Positions 33,974 through 42,772 of a DNA stretch of 64,000 bases are shown here, piece by piece; position 1 is the stretch's first letter, and the number at the start of each line of letters is the position of its first letter. Location: contig NZ_JBLAVB010000005.1 of assembly GCF_047263945.1 (NCBI RefSeq), positions 310,001 to 374,000 on the forward strand, given 5' to 3'. This DNA comes from Rhodospirillum sp047263945. GTDB lineage: Bacteria; Pseudomonadota; Alphaproteobacteria; Rhodospirillales; Rhodospirillaceae. The notes under the pieces are model-generated. The model was not told the DNA's origin. It saw nothing but the letters and a program-made list of their open reading frames with translations, and did not search any database. Both the position numbers and the translations under genes were made by a program.

Positions 33974-35167
33974 ATGTCCAAGTTCCGTTTCGCCGCCAAA
34001 GGCCCTACCGGCTCCAAAGGACGTATTGCCAAAGGGATCCGCACCCTGCTGTTGACGGCCCTGGCGACCACAGCCTTGTCCGGTGCGGCCTGGGCCGATC
34101 TCAACGTGGGCGTCATCGTCAGCGCCACTGGCAGCACGGCGGCGCTGGGCATCCCCATGCAGAACGCCCTGATGTTCATGCCCAAGGAAATCAACGGCGA
34201 GAAGGTCAACCTGTTCTTCGGTGACGACACCTCCGATCCGGCGACAGCCACCAATCTGGCCCGGCGCATGATCACCCAGGACAAGGTAGATGTGCTCATC
34301 GGTTCGGGCATGACCGGTGCCGCCATCGCCATTGCCGGTGTGGCCAACGAGAACGGCGTGCCCCAGATCGCCATGTCCCCCATCATCCTGCCCGAAGGCA
34401 CCGACGCCTGGACCTTCCGCATGCCCCAGCCGGTGGGGCTGATGGCCAAGGCCCTGATCGACAACATGGCCGCAAAAGGCGTCAAGCGCCTGGGGTACAT
34501 CGGCTTCTCCGACGCCTGGGGGGACTTCTGGGTCAAGGAATTCGACAAATATGGCCCGTCGGCCGGGATCGAGATGGTCGCCCAGGAACGCTATGGCCGC
34601 GCCGACACCTCCGTCACCGGTCAGGTTCTGAAACTGGTGGCCTCCCGGCCTGACGCGGTTCTCGTCGGCGCTTCGGGCACCGCCTCGGCCCTGCCGCAGA
34701 TCGAACTGCGCAAACGGGGGTATACCGGCCCCATCTACCAGACCCATGGGTCCGTCAGCGCCGACTTCATCCGCATCGGCGGTAAGGATGTCGAAGGGGC
34801 TATTTTGTCCTCCGGCCCCGTGAACGTGGCCGAACAGCTCCCCGACACCGCCGAGGTGAAGGCCCCTGGCATGGACTTCATCACCCGGTACGAAGCGAAA
34901 TACGGGGAGGGTAACCGCAACCAGTTCGCAGCGCATATGTATGACGCCATCACGGTCCTGGAACAGACCGTCCCCAAGGCCATGGAAACCGCCAAGCCCG
35001 GCACACCGGAGTTCAAGGCGGCCTTCAAGGACGCGCTGGAGCACGGGGATCCCATCGTCGCTTCCCAGGGCGTGTATCGGTTCACACCCACCGACCACTT
35101 CGGCCTGGACGAGCGGGGCCGCGTGCTGATCACGGTCAAGGACGGCGCCTGGAAGCTGATCCAATAG
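33974..35167 (+). CDS. ABC transporter substrate-binding protein, branched-chain type
   Basis: About 397 residues with a signal peptide (basic N-terminus, hydrophobic LLLTALATTALSG, cleavage after AWA). The mature domain is the Leu/Ile/Val-binding fold (LNVGVIVSATGSTAALGIPM, then VDVLIGSGMTGAAIA). Binding proteins of this class in aromatic loci, such as CouP, bind phenylpropanoids; the substrate here is inferred from neighbours. The ATG at 33974 has GGGAGAG upstream. Confidence 0.9.
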   Translation: MSKFRFAAKGPTGSKGRIAKGIRTLLLTALATTALSGAAWADLNVGVIVSATGSTAALGIPMQNALMFMPKEINGEKVNLFFGDDTSDPATATNLARRMITQDKVDVLIGSGMTGAAIAIAGVANENGVPQIAMSPIILPEGTDAWTFRMPQPVGLMAKALIDNMAAKGVKRLGYIGFSDAWGDFWVKEFDKYGPSAGIEMVAQERYGRADTSVTGQVLKLVASRPDAVLVGASGTASALPQIELRKRGYTGPIYQTHGSVSADFIRIGGKDVEGAILSSGPVNVAEQLPDTAEVKAPGMDFITRYEAKYGEGNRNQFAAHMYDAITVLEQTVPKAMETAKPGTPEFKAAFKDALEHGDPIVASQGVYRFTPTDHFGLDERGRVLITVKDGAWKLIQ

Positions 35168-35258
35168 TCCCCGTCCACCGATGAAGCCTGACCCGGCAAA
35201 CTTCCATCCGTGAAGGCCGCCGGGTCCGGTCCGCCCGTGCCCGAACCGGAGACCGCCC

Positions 35259-36299
35259 GTGGATTCCACCATCGCCTTGTTCCTGGCCCAGGACGGCATC
35301 ACCAATGGCGCCATATATGCGCTTTTGGGCCTCTCACTGGTCCTTGTCTTCACCGTTACCCGAGTGATCTTCATCCCCCAGGGAGAATTCGTCGCCTATG
35401 GCGCGTTGACCCTGGTGGGCCTGGAAACCGGTGTGGTTCCTGGCACCGCCTATTTGACCCTCGTTCTGGGAATTGCCGCCTTCTGCGTCGATCTGGTGCG
35501 GACTCCAGACAGTCGCCAGCCCCGGGTCCTGATCACCCGCGCCGTTTCCGACCTGGGCCTCCCCCTGGCGCTTTTGGGTGTTTCCGGAGTGGTCGCGCCT
35601 GCGAACATGGGTCCCTGGGTCAATGTGCCGCTCGCCGTGGCCCTGGTCGCCCCCATGGGTGCCTATATCTACCGGCTGGCTTTCCGACCCCTGGCCCAAG
35701 CCACCGTTCTGACTCTGTTGATCGCTGCGGTCGGTGTGCATCTGGTGATGCTGGGTCTGGGATTGGTCTTTTTCGGGGCGGAAGGGTACCGCGCCACCCC
35801 CTTTACCGATGTCAATCTGTCCCTGGGCGTCATGGATTTGGGCGGGCAGAGCCTTTGGGTCCTGGGGGTCACCGCCGTTCTGATCGTCGCCCTGTGGTAC
35901 GCCTTCGGCCATACCCTGGCGGGCAAGGCCCTGCGGGCCACCTCCATCAACAGGCTGGGGGCCACTCTGGTGGGGATCCCCACGGCCCAATCCGGCCTGA
36001 TCGCCTTCGTCCTCGCCGCCACCCTGGGCGCCATCTCGGGCGTATTGATCGCGCCCATCACGACGATCTTCTACGACAGCGGCTTCCTGATCGGTCTGAA
36101 GGGGTTCGTCGCGGCCATCATTGGCGGGCTGGTCAGTTATCCCATTTCCGCAGCGGCGGCGATCCTTGTGGGGTTGGTGGAGGCCTTCGCCTCCTTCGAG
36201 GCCAGCAGCTTCAAAGAAGTCATCGTCTTCACCATCATCATCCCGGTCCTGCTGTGGCAAAGCCTGCGCTCCGGCCATGTCGACGAAGAGGAGGAATAG
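35259..36299 (+). CDS. livH: ABC transporter permease, LivH family
   Basis: 346 residues with about eight hydrophobic segments. ITNGAIYALLGLSLVLVFTV and IFIPQGEFVAYGAL match LivH N-termini, and LKGFVAAIIGGLVSYP is the usual C-terminal segment. A loop of about 30 residues (VRTPDSRQPRVLITRAV) between early segments looks longer than usual. GTG start with GGAGA seven bases upstream. The next gene follows after 3 bases. Confidence 0.9.
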   Translation: MDSTIALFLAQDGITNGAIYALLGLSLVLVFTVTRVIFIPQGEFVAYGALTLVGLETGVVPGTAYLTLVLGIAAFCVDLVRTPDSRQPRVLITRAVSDLGLPLALLGVSGVVAPANMGPWVNVPLAVALVAPMGAYIYRLAFRPLAQATVLTLLIAAVGVHLVMLGLGLVFFGAEGYRATPFTDVNLSLGVMDLGGQSLWVLGVTAVLIVALWYAFGHTLAGKALRATSINRLGATLVGIPTAQSGLIAFVLAATLGAISGVLIAPITTIFYDSGFLIGLKGFVAAIIGGLVSYPISAAAAILVGLVEAFASFEASSFKEVIVFTIIIPVLLWQSLRSGHVDEEEE

Positions 36300-36302
36300 G
36301 CC

Positions 36303-38126
36303 GTGATCAATCGGAAATGGATCCCGGCGGGCCTCGTCCTTCTGGCCGCCCTGCCGCCCCTTCTGCCCTTCTTGCCGGACTACTGGATCACCCTTCTGAA
36401 CGCCATTGGCTTGGCCTCGTTGGTGGTTATCGGTCTGGTCCTGCTGACCGGCGTCGGGGGCATGACCTCCTTCGGTCAGGCCGCTTTCTGCGGCTTCGGG
36501 GCCTATACCACCGGACTATTGACCACCTCCATGGGCCTCTCCCCCTGGCTGACCCTGCCCATCGCCATCCTTTTGACCTGCGCGGCGGCTGTAGTCCTCG
36601 GCCTGCTGACCGTGCGCCTGTCAGGCCATTTCCTGCCCTTGGGAACGCTCGCCTGGGGAATCAGCCTCTATTACCTGTTCGGCAATCTGGAATTCCTGGG
36701 CCGCCACGACGGCATTCCCACGGTGCCACCGCTCTCCATCGGCAGTTGGGACTTCTATGACGATCGGACCGTCTATTATGTCATATGGGGCCTGACCATC
36801 CTGGCCGCCGTGGCCACCCTGAACCTGCTGGACTCCCGCGTCGGGCGGTCCCTGAGGGCCTTGAAGGGGGGCATCACTGCAGCGGAATCCTTCGGAGTGA
36901 ACACCCGGCGGGCCAAACTGGTGACCTTCGTCTATGCCGCCTTCCTGGCCGCCGTGGCGGGCTGGGCCTTCGCCCATGTGCAACGGGCGGTGAACCCCAC
37001 CCCCTTTGGCCTGGGCGCGGGCATCGATTACCTGTTGATGGCCGTCATCGGCGGCGTCGGCCATGTCTGGGGCGCTGTCCTGGGCGCGGGCGCGGTCATC
37101 CTGCTCAAGGACCAACTGCAAACCATCCTGCCCGCCCTGTTCGGCCATACGGGTAACTACGAAACCATCGTCTTCGGGGTCCTGCTGATCCTGCTGCTGC
37201 AATTCGCCCGCCAGGGGCTTTGGGGGCTGGCAACCCGGCTGCCCTGGGACAAATTGGCCTTCGTCGGAGGGACTCCCTCCGCCCGGCTTTCTTCCTCTCC
37301 CTCTGAGGACTCCCTGTGCTCCGCCGCGCCCCTGCCCGCCCTGACCAAGCGCCACACACCGAACCCGGATGCCCCCCTGTTGGAGGTTGATCATGTCCAA
37401 AAGACCTTCGGCGGGTTGATGGCCGTTCGGGATGTCGCCTTCACCCTGACCAAGGGCGAGATCGTCGCCCTGATCGGCCCCAACGGGGCGGGCAAAAGCA
37501 CCACCTTCAACCTGATCACCGGCGTCCTGCCACCGACCGCCGGGGCCGTCCGCTTCCAAGGCCGGGATATCACCGGAGCCAATGCGTCGGAGATCGCAGC
37601 CATGGGCATGGCCCGCAGCTTCCAGCATGTGAAGCTGTTGCCCGGCATGACCGTGCTGGAGAACGTCATGCTCGGCGCCCATCTGCGCGGCAAGGCCGGG
37701 CTGGCCCGGGCCATCCTACGCCGGGACCGGGCCGAGGAACACTCCATCCGTGCCGAGGCCATGAAACAACTGGAACGCTGCGGCCTCGCCGATCTGGCCC
37801 AGCACCAGGCGGGCACGCTCGCCCTGGGTCAAAGCCGGGTGGTGGAGATCGCCCGCGCCCTCTGCCTGGATCCGGCCCTGCTGCTGCTCGACGAACCGGC
37901 TGCGGGTCTGCGCCATGGCGAGAAGCAGAAGCTTGCCGCCCTTCTGACCGGCCTCCGGGCCGAGGGTATGAGCATCCTGTTGGTGGAACACGACATGGAC
38001 TTCGTCATGAATCAAGTGGACCGTCTGGTGGTCATGGACTTCGGCGCCAAGATCGCCGAAGGCACCCCCGAGATCATCCGCGACGACCCCCGGGTCCTGG
38101 AAGCCTATCTGGGAGGCATCGAATGA
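36303..38126 (+). CDS. Fused LivM permease and LivG ATPase
   Basis: 607 residues. The first 315 form a LivM-type permease (LTGVGGMTSFGQAAFCGFGAY, then LLMAVIGGVGHVWGAVLGAG). A Ser/Pro-rich linker of about 40 residues leads to a LivG-type ATPase with Walker A GPNGAGKST, a signature region LALGQSRVVEIARAL (no LSGGQ), Walker B LLLLDEPAAGL and the switch His in LLVEHDMDF. In most bacteria these are two proteins; fusion is known in some ABC systems of this class. GTG start. Confidence 0.9.
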   Translation: MINRKWIPAGLVLLAALPPLLPFLPDYWITLLNAIGLASLVVIGLVLLTGVGGMTSFGQAAFCGFGAYTTGLLTTSMGLSPWLTLPIAILLTCAAAVVLGLLTVRLSGHFLPLGTLAWGISLYYLFGNLEFLGRHDGIPTVPPLSIGSWDFYDDRTVYYVIWGLTILAAVATLNLLDSRVGRSLRALKGGITAAESFGVNTRRAKLVTFVYAAFLAAVAGWAFAHVQRAVNPTPFGLGAGIDYLLMAVIGGVGHVWGAVLGAGAVILLKDQLQTILPALFGHTGNYETIVFGVLLILLLQFARQGLWGLATRLPWDKLAFVGGTPSARLSSSPSEDSLCSAAPLPALTKRHTPNPDAPLLEVDHVQKTFGGLMAVRDVAFTLTKGEIVALIGPNGAGKSTTFNLITGVLPPTAGAVRFQGRDITGANASEIAAMGMARSFQHVKLLPGMTVLENVMLGAHLRGKAGLARAILRRDRAEEHSIRAEAMKQLERCGLADLAQHQAGTLALGQSRVVEIARALCLDPALLLLDEPAAGLRHGEKQKLAALLTGLRAEGMSILLVEHDMDFVMNQVDRLVVMDFGAKIAEGTPEIIRDDPRVLEAYLGGIE

Positions 38127-38911
38127 GCACCCCCTTGCTGTCGGCCCAAACCATCGCCGTCTCCTACGGCAAGATCGAGGCCGTCTTGGATGTCTCGCTG
38201 GAGATCCCCACGGGCCGGATCATCACTGTCATCGGCGCCAATGGGGCGGGCAAGTCCTCCCTGCTCGGCTCCCTGATGGGCATCCTGCCCCTGGCCGGAG
38301 GCTCCGCCACCTTCGAAGGCGCGCCCCTGGAGGGGGTCCCCGTGGAACAGCGGGTCGCCCGGGGCCTCTGTCTGGTACCGGAGAAGCGGGAGCTTTTCGT
38401 CACCATGAGCGTGGCCGAAAACCTGGAACTCGGTGGCTATCGCCGTCCCCGGAGGGAGGCCAAATCCTCCCTGGACATGGTCTACGACCTGTTCCCCCGC
38501 CTGCTGGAGCGGCGCGGGCAGGCCGCGGGCACCCTGTCGGGCGGCGAGCGGCAAATGCTGGCCATGGGGCGGGCGTTGATGGCCAAGCCCAAGCTGCTCA
38601 TGCTCGACGAGCCCAGCCTGGGCCTTGCCCCGCGCATCGTCCAGGAGATCTTCGGGCTGATCGGTCGCCTGCGGGACACCGGGGTCTCCATTCTCCTGGT
38701 TGAACAGAACGCCCGGGGCGCCCTGCGCACCGCCGATTACGCCTATGTCATGGAGACCGGCCAAGTGACCCTGCAAGGCCCCGCCTCCGATCTGGCCCAA
38801 GACCCCCGCGTCATCGAAAGCTACCTGGGACTCAGCGGCGGAGAAGCATCCTCCTCCCCTCCCTCATCCTCCTCCCCCCATTCCTCTTCTATGGGAGCAA
38901 CCAGCCCATGA
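38123..38911 (+). CDS. livF: ABC transporter ATPase, LivF family
   Basis: 262 residues. Walker A is GANGAGKSS, the signature LSGGERQMLAMGRAL and Walker B LLMLDEPSLGL, with His replaced by Gln in LLVEQNA, as is normal in LivF. Its ATG overlaps the previous stop by four bases and its stop overlaps the acyl-CoA dehydrogenase start. The C-terminus is a Ser/Pro-rich tail of about 25 residues. Confidence 0.92.
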   Translation: MSTPLLSAQTIAVSYGKIEAVLDVSLEIPTGRIITVIGANGAGKSSLLGSLMGILPLAGGSATFEGAPLEGVPVEQRVARGLCLVPEKRELFVTMSVAENLELGGYRRPRREAKSSLDMVYDLFPRLLERRGQAAGTLSGGERQMLAMGRALMAKPKLLMLDEPSLGLAPRIVQEIFGLIGRLRDTGVSILLVEQNARGALRTADYAYVMETGQVTLQGPASDLAQDPRVIESYLGLSGGEASSSPPSSSSPHSSSMGATSP

Positions 38912-40659
38912 CCTACAAGGCTCCCCTGTCTGATATCCTGACCACCCTGGACAAGGCCCTGGGGTATTCTACCCTGCTTGACGGGACCGCCTTCGGCGGC
39001 CTGGAGTGGGACGCCGTTGAGGGCATCCTGGACGAAGCCGGAAAGTTCGCCGCCTCCGTCCTGGAGCCCCTCAACCGCAGCGGCGACCTGGAGGGCGTGA
39101 CCCTGAAGGATGGCGTCGTCACCCTGCCCAAAGGCTTCAAGGAGGCCTATGCCCAATGGGCGGAACTGGGCTGGAACGGCGTGGCCGCCCCCGAAGCGTT
39201 CGGCGGCATGGGCTTTTCCACGGCCATCGCCCTGGCGACCTTCGAGATCTGGGATGGGGCCAACATGGCCTGGGGCACCGGCCCGACCCTGACGCTCGGG
39301 GCCATCGACCTGCTGCTCGACCATGCCAATGATGCCCTGAAGGACAAATACCTGCCCAAACTGGTGTCCGGCGCGTGGATGGCCACCATGCATCTGACCG
39401 AGGCCCAGGCCGGATCGGATGTGGGCGCACTCCGCACCCGGGCCGTTCCCCAGGACGACGGCACCTACCGCCTGTTTGGCGAGAAAATCTTCATCACCTT
39501 CGCCGAACACGACCTGACCGAGAACATCATCCATCTGGTCCTGGCCCGCCTGCCCGACGCCCCACCGGGGACCAAGGGGATCTCCCTGTTCCTCGTGCCC
39601 AAGGTCCTGGTCAACGACGACGGATCCCTCGGCGCGCGCAACGATGTCCATTGCGTCGGCGTCGAGCACAAGATGGGCATCCACGCCAGCCCCACCTGCA
39701 CCATGCTCCATGGCCGGGAGGGCGGCGCGGTGGGCTGGCTGGTGGGCGAGGAAAACCGCGGCTTGGCTTGCATGTTCACCATGATGAACGCCGCCCGCCT
39801 GTGGACCGCCATCCAGGGGGTTGCCCTGGGCGAGGCCAGCTTCCAGAAAGCCCGGGACTATGCCTTGGAAAGGGTGCAGGGTCGGGATCCGGCAACGGGA
39901 AAACAGGGGACGACCATCATCCACCATCCGGACGTCCGCCGGAACCTGCTGACCATGAAGGCCCTGGTCCTGGCCTCCCGCGCCATCTGCCTGTCCTGTG
40001 CCGCGACCCTGGACGAGGCCACCCAGGCGGAGGGCGAGGAAAAGGCCGCCCTGATGGCCCGGGCTGGTCTGCTCACCCCCATCGCCAAGGCCTTCTCCAC
40101 CGACGCCGGACTCCAGGCCACCTCCATCGGCGTGCAGATCCACGGCGGCATGGGCTTCGTCGAGGAAACCGGCGCGGCCCAGTTCCTGCGCGATGCCCGT
40201 ATCCCGCCAATCTACGAGGGCACCAACGGCATTCAGGCGATTGATCTGGTCACCCGCAAGATCCCCCAGGCCGGGGGTGCCGTCGTCGCGAAGGTCATCG
40301 ACGGATTTGCCAAGGACCTTGAGAACTTGGACGGCGATCTGCCTTCCTCCGTCCTTTCGGCGACCCGGGCTGCGGTGAACGACCTGCGCGCGGCAACGGA
40401 TCTGATGTTGACGCTCGGCCAGGATGCCCCCGTCGACGCCCTGGGGGTCGCCACCCCCTATCTCCGGCTGTTCGGCCTGACCATGGGGGGGGTGCTCCTG
40501 GCCAAGGGAGCCGCAGGCACCACCGACCCGGGTTGGCGCGCCGTCACCCGCTTCCTGGCCGAGGATATGCTGCCGGAAACGGCGGCCCTACTCGCCGGGT
40601 TACGCGCCCAGGGAGCCGCCGTCGCCGCGACTCCGCCCGAGCTGTTCGAAACCCTGTAG
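38908..40659 (+). CDS. Acyl-CoA dehydrogenase, long (about 580-residue) type
   Basis: 583 residues with N-terminal, middle and C-terminal acyl-CoA dehydrogenase domains plus the extra C-terminal extension of the DmdC-like long subfamily. FAD- and substrate-binding segments include MHLTEAQAGSDVGALRT and GVQIHGGMGFVEETG; the catalytic base is probably Glu in PPIYEGTNGIQA. It would introduce the double bond into a saturated arylpropanoyl-CoA, or work as a reductase as proposed for HcaD. The start overlaps the livF stop (ATGA). Last gene of the operon. Confidence 0.88.
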   Translation: MTYKAPLSDILTTLDKALGYSTLLDGTAFGGLEWDAVEGILDEAGKFAASVLEPLNRSGDLEGVTLKDGVVTLPKGFKEAYAQWAELGWNGVAAPEAFGGMGFSTAIALATFEIWDGANMAWGTGPTLTLGAIDLLLDHANDALKDKYLPKLVSGAWMATMHLTEAQAGSDVGALRTRAVPQDDGTYRLFGEKIFITFAEHDLTENIIHLVLARLPDAPPGTKGISLFLVPKVLVNDDGSLGARNDVHCVGVEHKMGIHASPTCTMLHGREGGAVGWLVGEENRGLACMFTMMNAARLWTAIQGVALGEASFQKARDYALERVQGRDPATGKQGTTIIHHPDVRRNLLTMKALVLASRAICLSCAATLDEATQAEGEEKAALMARAGLLTPIAKAFSTDAGLQATSIGVQIHGGMGFVEETGAAQFLRDARIPPIYEGTNGIQAIDLVTRKIPQAGGAVVAKVIDGFAKDLENLDGDLPSSVLSATRAAVNDLRAATDLMLTLGQDAPVDALGVATPYLRLFGLTMGGVLLAKGAAGTTDPGWRAVTRFLAEDMLPETAALLAGLRAQGAAVAATPPELFETL

Positions 40660-40770
40660 GCAGGGAAACAGAGGTTGATGGCCTAAGAGACTTCGCCCGT
40701 CTCCCAAGCGTCCATCGACACGTCCCGGACCCTTTCAACCGGTCCGTTTGTGGGACGTGATATCAGGGTC

Positions 40771-40906
40771 CCGGAGCGCTCCCTGTGATCACACCAGGTG
40801 AACACAGGGGAGAGCGGTGCTGGTGGGCACCGGTCGTCTCCGGAACCTCCCTAGGGGCGAGGATCCTTGGCGCGTCGGCGGTGACTCCCCGACGCGCCCT
40901 TTTTTT
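40771..40906 (+). ncRNA. Candidate structured RNA or 3' UTR ending in a terminator
   Basis: CCGGAG (40771-40776) can pair with CTCCGG (40838-40843), enclosing two hairpins: CTCCCTGTG/CACAGGGGAG (40779-40812, one bulge) and CGGTGC/GCACCG (40815-40832). This makes a three-way junction, followed by the terminator at 40869. It lies downstream of the acyl-CoA dehydrogenase gene. It matches no RNA family I can recall; a structured operon 3' end is equally possible. Confidence 0.4.
40869..40906 (+). terminator. Terminator of the CoA-ligase/ABC/dehydrogenase operon
   Basis: Perfect 10-bp stem GGCGCGTCGG (40869-40878) / CCGACGCGCC (40889-40898) with a 10-base loop, followed by C and seven T residues. 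Confidence 0.93.
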
Positions 40907-40922
40907 CCGCAAGGAGACGGAA

Positions 40923-41939
40923 TCAACGCGCCCCCTTTAGGTCCTTCTCGCTCTCCCCCGCCAGCAGCCCCGCCGTGTCCTGGTAGGCGAACTCCGGATG
41001 GTGGTCTTCCTTGATCCCAGCAGGATCCTGGTGGATCAGCACATCCGTGTTGGGGAAGGCCGTCCGCAGGCGCTTTTCCACGTCCAGGGCGATGGTATGC
41101 GCCGCAGAAAGGGACATCTCCCCATCCACCTCCAGGTGGAGCTGCATGAAGCTATGGGGACCGGATGACCGGGTGCGCAAATCATGCACGTCGTGGACCC
41201 CCGGGTTCTCCATGGCGATGGCCAGGATCCGGACGCGGTCTTCCTCGGGCAGTTCCTTGTCCATCAGCAGGTCGGCACTCTCCGTCCCGATGGTCCAGGC
41301 ATTGACCATCAGATACCCCGCGATACCGATCGCAAAGAGGGGATCGACGATGGGGATATGCAGGACCATGTCGAGACCGATCGACAGGATCACCGAGAGA
41401 TTGATCAACAAATCGCCCGAGTAATGCAGACTGTCCGCACCGATCGCCACGGACTGGGTCTTGCGGACCACATGGCGCTGGAACAGCACGAGCCCGATGG
41501 TCATGATAATGGAAAAGACCATCACCGCGATGCCCACGCCCCCTTGGGTGACCGGTTGGGGGCTGGCCAAACGACCGACCGCCGCGATCACCAGGAAGAT
41601 ACCGGACCCGGCGATAAAGGCCGATTGGCCCAAGCCCGCCAGGGGCTCGGCCTTGCCATGGCCGAAGCGGTGTTCCTCGTCCGCCGGCGTCAGGGCTTGA
41701 CGCACGGCAAGCAGGGTGACAAGGGAGGCCCCCGCATCCAGCAGGCTATCGATCAGGGTCGACAACAGGGCTACCGAGTCGGTCACGGCCCAGGCCCCGA
41801 CCTTGGCGATCACCAAAAGACTCGCCACAGTAACCGAAGCATAGGTCGCCCGGCGCATAAGCTGGCCTTTTTCTCCCCCGTCTTGCAGGGCAGCCGCCAA
41901 GGCTTCGGAGTCGCTCTCGCCATGCATGGGTCTGTCCAT
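40923..41939 (-). CDS. fieF: Cation diffusion facilitator, FieF/YiiP-like metal exporter
   Basis: 338 residues. Six membrane segments are followed by a cytoplasmic domain. The transport-site residues are in LIDSLLDAGAS (Asp, Asp) and LHYSGDLLIN (His, Asp), the D-D-H-D set of zinc, iron and cadmium exporters of the YiiP type. The C-terminal domain contains HDVHDLRTRSSG and LIHQDP, matching its extra metal sites. It follows pdxH on the same strand. Metal specificity is not settled. Confidence 0.9.
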   Translation of the reverse strand: MDRPMHGESDSEALAAALQDGGEKGQLMRRATYASVTVASLLVIAKVGAWAVTDSVALLSTLIDSLLDAGASLVTLLAVRQALTPADEEHRFGHGKAEPLAGLGQSAFIAGSGIFLVIAAVGRLASPQPVTQGGVGIAVMVFSIIMTIGLVLFQRHVVRKTQSVAIGADSLHYSGDLLINLSVILSIGLDMVLHIPIVDPLFAIGIAGYLMVNAWTIGTESADLLMDKELPEEDRVRILAIAMENPGVHDVHDLRTRSSGPHSFMQLHLEVDGEMSLSAAHTIALDVEKRLRTAFPNTDVLIHQDPAGIKEDHHPEFAYQDTAGLLAGESEKDLKGAR

Positions 41940-41953
41940 TCCTCTTCACCCGC

Positions 41954-42559
41954 TCAGGGATACAGCCGGGTCTGATCCCACCCTTCCGCCGTTTGACGAT
42001 AAACCACCCGGTCATGCAAGCGGAAAGGCCGGTCGTGCCAAAACTCGATCACCTCGGGAACGATCCGGAAGCCGGACCAGTGGGGGGGGCGGGGCACCGT
42101 ACCAACGGCATATTTGGCGGCGTATTTTGCCACCCGGGCTTCCAGTTCGAACCGCCCTTCCAGGGGCCGGGACTGCAGGGAAGCCCAGGCGCCGATACGG
42201 CTGTCACGGGCACGGGAGTTATAATAGGCATCCGCCTCCGCGTCACTCACCTGAATGGCATGGCCCTCAACCCGCACCTGACGACGCAGGGACTTCCAGT
42301 GGAAACACAGGGACACATGGGGGTTGGCGAGGACTTCCAAACCCTTCCGGCTTTCGAAATTGGTGTAGAAGACAAAACCGCCGCCCTCTCCCCTCTCATC
42401 GACAACGCCTTTCAACAGCACCATGCGAACACTGGGACGACCATCGGGGGTGCAGGTGGCCAGGGCCATGGCGTTGGGATCGTTGGGTTCATTGGCCTCG
42501 GCATCCACCATCCACTCCGCGAAGAGGGCATAGGGGTCGCGATTTTCAAGCGAACTCAT
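41954..42559 (-). CDS. pdxH: Pyridoxamine 5'-phosphate oxidase
   Basis: 201 residues, FMN enzyme making pyridoxal 5'-phosphate from the amine or alcohol form. Evidence is the FMN-binding stretch RMVLLKGVVDE, VFYTNFESRKG and the C-terminal WDQTRLYP. Length is normal. It is divergent from a DnaJ-type gene. Confidence 0.94.
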   Translation of the reverse strand: MSSLENRDPYALFAEWMVDAEANEPNDPNAMALATCTPDGRPSVRMVLLKGVVDERGEGGGFVFYTNFESRKGLEVLANPHVSLCFHWKSLRRQVRVEGHAIQVSDAEADAYYNSRARDSRIGAWASLQSRPLEGRFELEARVAKYAAKYAVGTVPRPPHWSGFRIVPEVIEFWHDRPFRLHDRVVYRQTAEGWDQTRLYP

Positions 42560-42772
42560 GACAAATTGTTATCCTGACCTTAGATTATAGGGGTGGGTGG
42601 GCCATCATGGCCACCCTCGCCGGTGGGATACCATCGGATAAGCGTCGCCGGATCACAAGTCCGTCGACGGGGCATCGGTGTTGGTTCCCTGTCGACAACG
42701 GGACGCAGGACAGTACCTATTCGTCATAAGCCGCGCCACGGCGGGACGGGCGGTTCTATTGGGAATGGAAAA

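Noticed and set aside
33899..35374. A 491-codon minus-strand frame opposite the ABC binding protein
   Set aside because: The plus-strand gene has a signal peptide and family motifs; this frame has none.
35210..36760. A 516-codon open frame on the plus strand
   Set aside because: It overlaps livH and the livM part in another frame, is Arg/Gly/Pro-rich and has no membrane pattern or motif.
40771..40906. 6S or SRP RNA
   Set aside because: Length and terminator would fit 6S RNA, but I could not match the conserved core of either RNA, so only an unnamed structured RNA is claimed.
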